Source: Marisediminitalea aggregata
GTDB taxonomy: Bacteria > Pseudomonadota > Gammaproteobacteria > Enterobacterales > Alteromonadaceae
Direction of reading: 5' to 3'
Assembly (NCBI RefSeq): GCF_900129565.1
Contig: NZ_FQWD01000003.1
Span: forward strand, 407,880-471,879
DNA: 64,000 bases
Of this stretch, positions 58,232-64,000 are shown piece after piece. The position numbers were made by a program, and so were the translations under genes. The stretch's first letter is position 1, and the number at the start of each line of letters is the position of its first letter. Below the pieces are notes generated by a model. That model saw nothing but the letters and a program-made list of their open reading frames with translations, ran no database searches and was not told where the DNA came from.

Positions 58232-58969
58232 TTGGCATTATCGCAGTTAAACTGGCAGGACAGGCTTCACGTACTGGTAGGGTATTGTTTACTTAAAACC
58301 GGTCGCCTTACCTTTGATGCCTTCACTGAAGCTGAATTAAACGATATCGTTCGTCCCTACTTTCCCATAAAAGTCCCCCTGGAAGTGCCCATCGGCGAAG
58401 GCAGTTTTGAGTGCCTGGAAGGTCAGTTAACCATGCCGCTCAGCACCAACCGATTAACGTTGCAGTTGTTTTGTTCGGTTGAAATTCGCGCACTGGGTAC
58501 CACCATTTACCGTGCACATGTTGCAGTGTCTGTAAGTGCCTTGCCTAACTATTTCCCGGCCAGTCGCACCTTGCGATTTACCGATGCGCGAGTCGACGTA
58601 GTGCACCTACTTAATGACCGCTACAGTTTGCTAAAAGACACACAGTTCATCATAGATAAACTGTTGCCCGGACCGCTCTCGGGCCTGTCATCTTTGCTAG
58701 GACAACCTCTGCGCTCGGCGCTTAGTATTGTCACCGCAGGCTCTACCGAACAAGCACTGGCTTATTTGCGCTTATATTTACAGGGCAATACACAACGTAT
58801 CCTGGACTACCACAAACCTAAGATTGAACAGCAATTACTCAACGAACTGGAGTCGCGCGCCATTGGCTACACCCTCAGTGATGAGGTATGGCGGGAATTC
58901 TTGTTTGCCCGCTGGGGGAAACGCGTTGTGGTAGAAGACAAAAGCCTGCGGTTTTATTTTACCGAGTAA
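58232..58969 (+). CDS. Uncharacterised protein, possibly DUF1439/YceB-like
   Basis: A 245-residue protein with TTG start at 58232, preceded by AGAGGA at 7 bases. No signal peptide or membrane helix is visible. The order of segments (FTEAELNDIVRPYFP, then amphipathic strands, then LPNYFPASRTLRFTDARVDV) loosely recalls the tubular lipid-binding fold of DUF1439/YceB. It lacks their lipobox, however, and I do not claim homology. It is divergent from the adenylate cyclase gene with a 185-bp gap. Confidence 0.7.
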   Translation: MALSQLNWQDRLHVLVGYCLLKTGRLTFDAFTEAELNDIVRPYFPIKVPLEVPIGEGSFECLEGQLTMPLSTNRLTLQLFCSVEIRALGTTIYRAHVAVSVSALPNYFPASRTLRFTDARVDVVHLLNDRYSLLKDTQFIIDKLLPGPLSGLSSLLGQPLRSALSIVTAGSTEQALAYLRLYLQGNTQRILDYHKPKIEQQLLNELESRAIGYTLSDEVWREFLFARWGKRVVVEDKSLRFYFTE

Positions 58970-59142
58970 ATATCTTTCATTATTGCTAAATACGCCTTGT
59001 TAGCTAACAGCGCACTGCGTCAAGGGATTCTTAAAAGGTGTTGTATGTGGATTTGCGAATTAAACTGCCGTAGTCTGTTGTGTGGACGCAGTCTTCATTA
59101 CAACTGCATGCCCACAACTGCAGGTTTATTAAGGCAATCACT

Positions 59143-59688
59143 ATGCAATATGCTGCTCCTGTTCTGTGGTTAACATCTAAATGCCTGGATACGATATCCA
59201 AAGAAATACAATTGCATTTGCCACTTCGTACTGGCGGAGCGCTTTTAGGGCAAGGTGTTCACACCAGAAGTAAAGAAATCACGCACGCGATCACCGCTGG
59301 GCCGCATGCTATCCGCACGAAGGAGACTTTCAGGGCCGATGACGCTTATCAGGCAGAACAAATCAACGCATTATTGACTCAGGAAGCTTCCGATACTCAA
59401 TACATTGGAGACTGGTTTTATGATCCTGATGCAACCTACTTCTCACATTCAACGTACCTGAAAAGCATGAAAGAAAGAGCACATTCTGGCTCTGAGCCCT
59501 TTGTTTGTAATAATCCTGTACTGCTGTTGGTAACTTACAAGGATGATCAGCTCAAATTTTACGGTTTTCAGTATTCTCATTCTGAGGCAATCGCCCCTTC
59601 CCCGGCTCCTGGCTGGCCATTCAAAACGCAGTTTGAGGCCTATGATTCTATGGACTATCACGAGGTTCGAATTTATGGCAGACGATAA
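59143..59688 (+). CDS. JAB/JAMM (MPN)-fold protein lacking metal-binding residues
   Basis: A 181-residue protein. The segments RTGGALLGQGV, AITAGPHAIRTKETFRADDA and QYIGDWFYDPDATYFSHSTY line up with prokaryotic JAB proteins, whose pattern is E-T-G-G-x-L-L-G ... GP-x-A ... YLG-x-W-H-x-H-P ... S-x-x-D. In this copy the catalytic Glu is Arg, both His are Phe and Asp, and the final Asp is Tyr. It is therefore probably a non-catalytic JAB relative. Active members remove ubiquitin-like tags or process peptides. ATG 59143 has AAGG 8 bases upstream; the open frame to 59080 is rejected. First gene of a tightly coupled set. Confidence 0.78.
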   Translation: MQYAAPVLWLTSKCLDTISKEIQLHLPLRTGGALLGQGVHTRSKEITHAITAGPHAIRTKETFRADDAYQAEQINALLTQEASDTQYIGDWFYDPDATYFSHSTYLKSMKERAHSGSEPFVCNNPVLLLVTYKDDQLKFYGFQYSHSEAIAPSPAPGWPFKTQFEAYDSMDYHEVRIYGRR

Positions 59689-59761
59689 AGCGCAGGCTCA
59701 AAGCCATCGGTGGGATCTGACGTGTCCTTGTCATTACTACGACAGTGGAACTACCTTATGA
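59675..59761 (+). CDS. Candidate 28-residue peptide coupled to both neighbours
   Basis: ATG at 59675 overlaps the end of the JAB-like gene by 14 bp. The TGA at 59759-59761 overlaps the ATG of the next gene (ATGA). GAGG lies 9 bases before the ATG. The peptide begins MADDKAQAQSHRWDL and contains CPCHYYDSG, a CxCH cluster that could bind metal. Translation is unproven; an alternative is that the frame only serves to carry ribosomes to the downstream start. Confidence 0.45.
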   Translation: MADDKAQAQSHRWDLTCPCHYYDSGTTL

Positions 59762-60363
59762 CCGCCTCATTCGAGTGGGAATCAACCCATCAGATTCGAG
59801 CGATACATATTGGCCCAAAGGGATACCTGATTTATTCAGAAGCAGGTAGCGAAAGCCTGCGGGCTACCCGCTTTGAAGTGTGGTGCTTTCATTTATCGGT
59901 AATTGACCCGTCGCTGTCTTTTCCGGTGTCCGGTAGCACAGTCACGTGCAGCCAATTAAAGACCAACGGCCTGTTCTTATTAACCATTGCCAACAATGCA
60001 TTCACTCTGAAACTCAACATTGCCACTGAACCTACACAAGACACCACAATTACCGAATTTCCAGCTGGGTTATCGATAGCACACCCGGAAGCAAGCCGTG
60101 CTACTGCAACAGAGATAGAGATTCTGCTTGATTGGTTAATCACCGCGCACACTGAAGTGAAAACACCGCTTCCCGGATTAACAGCAATCGATCTTGTATC
60201 TGATGCTATTTATCAATATTTAGCGTTGCCCAACCGTATGGAAAATCGAAAGGCATGCTCACGACTGAAAAGCCTGATAAACAAATTTATGGGCTATGAT
60301 TTGACGGCACAGGGATATGTGAATGCATTGATTGCGTTAAAAAAGACCGCGGTTGCATACTGA
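59758..60363 (+). CDS. Unrecognised 201-residue protein in the JAB-like gene set
   Basis: I do not recognise this family. The first half looks rich in beta strands (IRAIHIGPKGYLIYSEAGSE; FEVWCFHLSVIDPSLSFPV), and the second half is helical (ATEIEILLDWLITAHTEV; RKACSRLKSLINKFMGY). There is no signal peptide or membrane helix. I prefer ATG 59758, reached by an ATGA overlap, over the in-frame GTG at 59710, which adds 16 residues. Three bp separate its stop from the next ATG. Confidence 0.75.
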   Translation: MTASFEWESTHQIRAIHIGPKGYLIYSEAGSESLRATRFEVWCFHLSVIDPSLSFPVSGSTVTCSQLKTNGLFLLTIANNAFTLKLNIATEPTQDTTITEFPAGLSIAHPEASRATATEIEILLDWLITAHTEVKTPLPGLTAIDLVSDAIYQYLALPNRMENRKACSRLKSLINKFMGYDLTAQGYVNALIALKKTAVAY

Positions 60364-60366
60364 ATA

Positions 60367-61080
60367 ATGAACAGTGAACTCACTCTGGACAGCGTGATTA
60401 AAGCGTATCCGTTACCCGAAACAGTCTTTTCTCAGGACTTATGGAAACTGGCGCTCAGAGCCAGACACCAGCAAACCCAGCTAGAGCGGGAAGGCAATGC
60501 TGACGAGGGAATGGCAATTAATAACGCACTGTATTTGCTGCTCAGCAAATACATTCCCAAAGCAGAAATTTCAAGTGACTCCACCGTTTACCTGAAGAAT
60601 TTACTTTCTGCTATAAAACAAGCCCGCTATGAGTTTTCTGAAGTCTGCTATGCAAGTGATTACGCGAGCGACGTATTCCAGGCGTTTTATGCGTTCGTCC
60701 TCAGTGAGTTGGCCCGGGTTGAAAACAGTATCCAAGCGCCAGCGAAAACGCTTGAACCGTCACCACCCTCCAATGCTACGAGCACTGATGATGGTCAGGA
60801 CAACAAGCACAGCCCGGAGAGTCGTTCCGGGTGGCTAATCAAACTGCTTAGAAAGGCGCTCGTATCACCACTCGTGTCCTACGTATTTTACCTGCTGCCA
60901 GCCGGGTATTTTTTTATCCAAATACCGCATCTTATTCGCTACGTTGCTACCGCCTATTTTATTGCCTACTGTATTCACGTATTTCTGATGGCCAATGACC
61001 CTGATGATAAAAAGGGCATCGAATTGTGCATCATTGGCGCAATTTTTCTTACAGTAACATTCTTCTTCTCTTCATTTTAA
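60367..61080 (+). CDS. Unrecognised membrane protein, soluble helical domain plus three C-terminal helices
   Basis: A 237-residue protein of unknown family. Residues 1-120 form a soluble, helix-rich domain. Residues 123-155 are a Pro/Ser/Asp-rich linker. Three hydrophobic helices follow (about 165-187, 192-210 and 217-235; for example VSYVFYLLPAGYFFIQI and IGAIFLTVTFFFSSF). A soluble sensor domain tethered to a small membrane module is seen in some defence effectors, but also in many other proteins. It is the last gene before the CRISPR array, 140 bp away and convergent to it. Confidence 0.75.
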   Translation: MNSELTLDSVIKAYPLPETVFSQDLWKLALRARHQQTQLEREGNADEGMAINNALYLLLSKYIPKAEISSDSTVYLKNLLSAIKQARYEFSEVCYASDYASDVFQAFYAFVLSELARVENSIQAPAKTLEPSPPSNATSTDDGQDNKHSPESRSGWLIKLLRKALVSPLVSYVFYLLPAGYFFIQIPHLIRYVATAYFIAYCIHVFLMANDPDDKKGIELCIIGAIFLTVTFFFSSF

Positions 61081-61830
61081 CCTAGTGCAGCGAACAACAA
61101 AGTCCCCAATGACACTGATGGCTATATGTATTTGCCACCGATTTCCTCTACTCAACGAGATCTAACCTCAAAAAGCAAACCTCTGTTGACAAGCAATTTC
61201 AATGAAGAATTGGGTAGCGATAGCTCATCCCCGTAGGCACGGGGAACACTCGATTTTTCTCCATGTGACATCGTCAATGTGCGGTTCATCCCCGTGGGCA
61301 CGGGGAACACTGCGACTCTATTGCCGCGTTTATTCCTAATGACGGTTCATCCCCATGGGCACGGGGAACACCTGGAATACATTGGCATGTGGTCGCTGGG
61401 CGGCGGTTCATCCCCGTGGGCACAGGGAACACAAAGTGGCGTTTGTGGGGGAAGGTAAAACCGCCGGTTCATCCCCGTGGGCACGGGGAACACTTTCTGG
61501 CATTGCCTTGCTTACCGCCTTTTTGCGGTTCATCCCCGTGGGCACGGGGAACACCAAACATTTTTCTTTGCCTCTTTGACAATGGCCGGTTCATCCCCGT
61601 GGGCACGGGGAACACCTGGCTGATGCGCGTTGGGTAGCCCGTGACCGCGGTTCATCCCCGTGGGCACGGGGAACACTCATGGTAACTCCAATGTTTCGTA
61701 TTGCGGTGCGGTTCATCCCCGTGGGCACGGGGAACACAGCAACTAGGGATAGCATGTACTGCATGCTATCGGTTCATCCCCGTGGGCACGGGGAACACTG
61801 TCGTAAAGCTTCGCGGCTGTGCCGTCTTTG

Positions 61831-62164
61831 CGGTTCATCCCCGTGGGCACGGGGAACACGCTATGGTGTGAGTGAGTAAATCATTTTGTTTCGGTTCATC
61901 CCCGTGGGCACGGGGAACACCTGATATAAACGCCACCGACCAGAACGCCATGCGGTTCATCCCCGTGGGCACGGGGAACACGACAACTCGTATCTGGCCG
62001 GTGAAAAAGCCAGCGGTTCATCCCCGTGGGCACGGGGAACACATACGTGTATCCTGTAAATTGTGCTGTATTTACGGTTCATCCCCGTGGGCACGGGGAA
62101 CACACGCCTCGGGGCTTTTTTATTGGCTTCCGGTCCGGTTCATCCCCGTGGGCACGGGGAACAC
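61831..62164. repeat. Duplicated five-spacer block within the CRISPR array, copy 1
   Basis: Six repeats with spacers 11-15 (first spacer GCTATGGTGTGAGTGAGTAA...) are identical to 62380-62713 over 334 bp, offset by 549 bp or nine array units. The flanking spacers differ (10 versus 19 on the left, 16 versus 25 on the right). Confidence 0.95.
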
Positions 62165-62379
62165 GTACTGCATGCTATCTTTTGCCGTGTCTGCAACGGT
62201 TCATCCCCGTGGGCACGGGGAACACTGCTGGTTAATTACCTGCTCTGCGCCTCGCAACGGTTCATCCCCGTGGGCACGGGGAACACAATATTCACGCAAA
62301 TCCTTGCCTTGTTGCAAGCGGTTCATCCCCGTGGGCACGGGGAACACTGAGAAAGTCGCCAACCGCGATGGATTTGCCA

Positions 62380-62713
62380 CGGTTCATCCCCGTGGGCACG
62401 GGGAACACGCTATGGTGTGAGTGAGTAAATCATTTTGTTTCGGTTCATCCCCGTGGGCACGGGGAACACCTGATATAAACGCCACCGACCAGAACGCCAT
62501 GCGGTTCATCCCCGTGGGCACGGGGAACACGACAACTCGTATCTGGCCGGTGAAAAAGCCAGCGGTTCATCCCCGTGGGCACGGGGAACACATACGTGTA
62601 TCCTGTAAATTGTGCTGTATTTACGGTTCATCCCCGTGGGCACGGGGAACACACGCCTCGGGGCTTTTTTATTGGCTTCCGGTCCGGTTCATCCCCGTGG
62701 GCACGGGGAACAC
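62380..62713. repeat. Duplicated five-spacer block within the CRISPR array, copy 2
   Basis: Spacers 20-24 repeat spacers 11-15 in the same order without a visible base change. Spacers 16-19 lie between the two copies and occur once. Confidence 0.95.
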
Positions 62714-64000
62714 AGATCGAGTAAAACCATGTCTGGCTTACATTGCGGTTCATCCCCGTGGGCACGGGGAACACGTGATCCCAGTTAGTGCCGCCAACAT
62801 TGTGGCCGGTTCATCCCCGTGGGCACGGGGAACACGATTTTCATATAGTCCTCTTAAAGCGAAATTGCGGTTCATCCCCGTGGGCACGGGGAACACGAGC
62901 ATTTTGTTCACAATATTGATGGTGAAGACGGTTCATCCCCGTGGGCACGGGGAACACTTTGGTAATGACTTTAAGTACTCGATGAATCCCGGTTCATCCC
63001 CGTGGGCACGGGGAACACTTGTACAAAATCACGAGATACTTACGCTTCTACGGTTCATCCCCGTGGGCACGGGGAACACGTACTCGCTGCCATTGGGATG
63101 GTTTGCCACCATCGGTTCATCCCCGTGGGCACGGGGAACACTTGGGTCGGCTGCCATAATTACCAACTATTCTCGGTTCATCCCCGTGGGCACGGGGAAC
63201 ACAACTACTGCTGCACCCTCAACCAGTGAAAGCACGGTTCATCCCCGTGGGCACGGGGAACACCCAAATACCCAAATTAACGTGTCTTACCCCTACGGTT
63301 CATCCCCGTGGGCACGGGGAACACCTATGTGGCAATGTCTCCAACCCAATTGGTTTCGGTTCATCCCCGTGGGCACGGGGAACACGCGGGTGAGCTATCA
63401 TCAGGTCGAAGTGTTGACGGTTCATCCCCGTGGGCACGGGGAACACTTGGCGATATGGTTATCATCGCGATCTCTGGCCGGTTCATCCCCGTGGGCACGG
63501 GGAACACAACGTGTCGTGGATAGTTCGGCCGCATTGACGCGGTTCATCCCCGTGGGCACGGGGAACACTTTTTGATATAAGATGGAGAAATAAGCGATGG
63601 CGGTTCATCCCCGTGGGCACGGGGAACACATTGCTGCGATAGTTTCACTATGCACATCTAGCGGTTCATCCCCGTGGGCACGGGGAACACGCATAAACCA
63701 AAATATAAGATGCAAGTATTACCGGTTCATCCCCGTGGGCACGGGGAACACGCTTCAAACTCACTTAACTGGGTTTGCGCTTGCGGTTCATCCCCGTGGG
63801 CACGGGGAACACCTCAAGAGTGCGCGAAATACTCACCTGATTGGCGGTTCATCCCCGTGGGCACGGGGAACACATGGGCGCAATGCTGTATGGTCGGATT
63901 ACTACCGGTTCATCCCCGTGGGCACGGGGAACACCACGGCGGTAAAAAGGGCCTGGTTGATTACGACGGTTCATCCCCGTGGGCACGGGGAACACAAATT

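Larger units (their letters stand above)
61221..64000 (-). CRISPR. Type I-E CRISPR array, 46 repeats, continues past the window
   Basis: Repeats are 29 bp, starting CGGTTCATCCCCGTGGGC on the plus strand with stem CCCCGTG/CACGGGG. The reverse complement begins GTGTTCCCCG and ends GAACCG, matching the I-E repeat class of E. coli, so transcription is on the minus strand and the leader lies to the right. Spacers are 32 bp except one of 33 bp at 63080-63112. Repeat 1 (61221-61249) has four mismatches, repeats 3 and 4 one each, as expected at the old, leader-distal end. The last complete repeat is 63967-63995. No cas gene is in the window. Confidence 0.97.

Noticed and set aside
59080..59142. Upstream extension of the JAB-like protein to the ATG at 59080.
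   Set aside because: No ribosome site there, and the added residues do not fit the family start; ATG 59143 has AAGG at good spacing.
63080..63112. Spacer 31 resembling spacer 19 (GATGG-TTTGCCAC in both).
   Set aside because: The match needs a one-base gap and covers only about 13 nt, so shared origin is not supported.
61355..63575. Open reading frames of up to 384 codons through the CRISPR array, rich in SSPWARGT, FIPVGTGNT and HPRGHGEH.
   Set aside because: They are three-frame readings of the 29-bp repeat, which has no stop on the plus strand; the 61-bp unit rotates the frame. Not a repeat protein.
63569..63722. Spacers 39 and 41 share ATATAAGATG.
   Set aside because: A 10-nt AT-rich match at non-equivalent positions is expected by chance among more than 40 spacers.

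Overview
The window looks like chromosome of a marine gammaproteobacterium of the Alteromonadales, probably Alteromonadaceae. This is inferred from content, not from a database search. Housekeeping genes sit in enterobacterial-type order: yafS-like/gloB/mltD; cysS with divergent ppiB-lpxH; and a block pdxB-asd-[fimV]-truA-accD-folC-dedD-cvpA-purF next to fabB/mnmC and yfcL/epmC. It also carries alteromonad/vibrio-type genes: FlgO-family lipoproteins, a HubP/FimV polar landmark protein, a GH97 glucosidase and multicopy alkaline phosphatase.

Layout. 1-6.0 kb: GH97 enzyme (cut by the window start), dcd, mrp, metG and a mosaic intergenic palindromic repeat. 6.0-13.9 kb: yafS-like/gloB/mltD, a voltage-sensor-like membrane protein, an ICMT-like methyltransferase, cysS, ppiB, lpxH. 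13.9-18.4 kb: a phosphate-starvation module in which tandem PHO boxes precede two duplicated alkaline phosphatases and a small exported protein. 18.5-23.3 kb: membrane, solute-binding and chemotaxis proteins, miaE, a Yip1-family gene. 23.3-42.4 kb: the conserved purF-to-mnmC block, interrupted between truA and fimV by two exported hydrolases (M28 peptidase, nucleoside hydrolase). 42.4-46.9 kb: an accessory patch with an AT-rich ankyrin lipoprotein and three tandem FlgO paralogues. 46.9-58.0 kb: yfcL, an ATP-NAD kinase-like gene, epmC, a thioesterase operon with a retropepsin-like protease, fadH with a divergent TetR regulator, a GMC oxidoreductase and a short class I adenylate cyclase. 58.2-61.1 kb: unrecognised genes, including a compact operon headed by a JAB/JAMM-fold protein that has lost its metal ligands. 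61.2-64.0 kb: a type I-E CRISPR array running off the right edge.

The array has 46 repeats of 29 bp with mostly 32-bp spacers. Repeat orientation and decay of the left-most repeats place the leader, and probably the cas genes, beyond base 64000. Five consecutive spacers are duplicated 549 bp apart. Two other spacers overlap by 14 nt, so they come from one target, and together they reveal the adjacent bases CTT (AAG on the other strand), the classical I-E PAM.

The best candidate for an undescribed system is the coupled gene set at 59143-61080: pseudo-JAMM protein, a 28-codon ORF overlapping both neighbours, an unknown 201-aa protein and a three-helix membrane protein. It lies convergent to the CRISPR array. 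A defence role is a guess from position and architecture only. No tRNA, rRNA or transposase gene was recognised.
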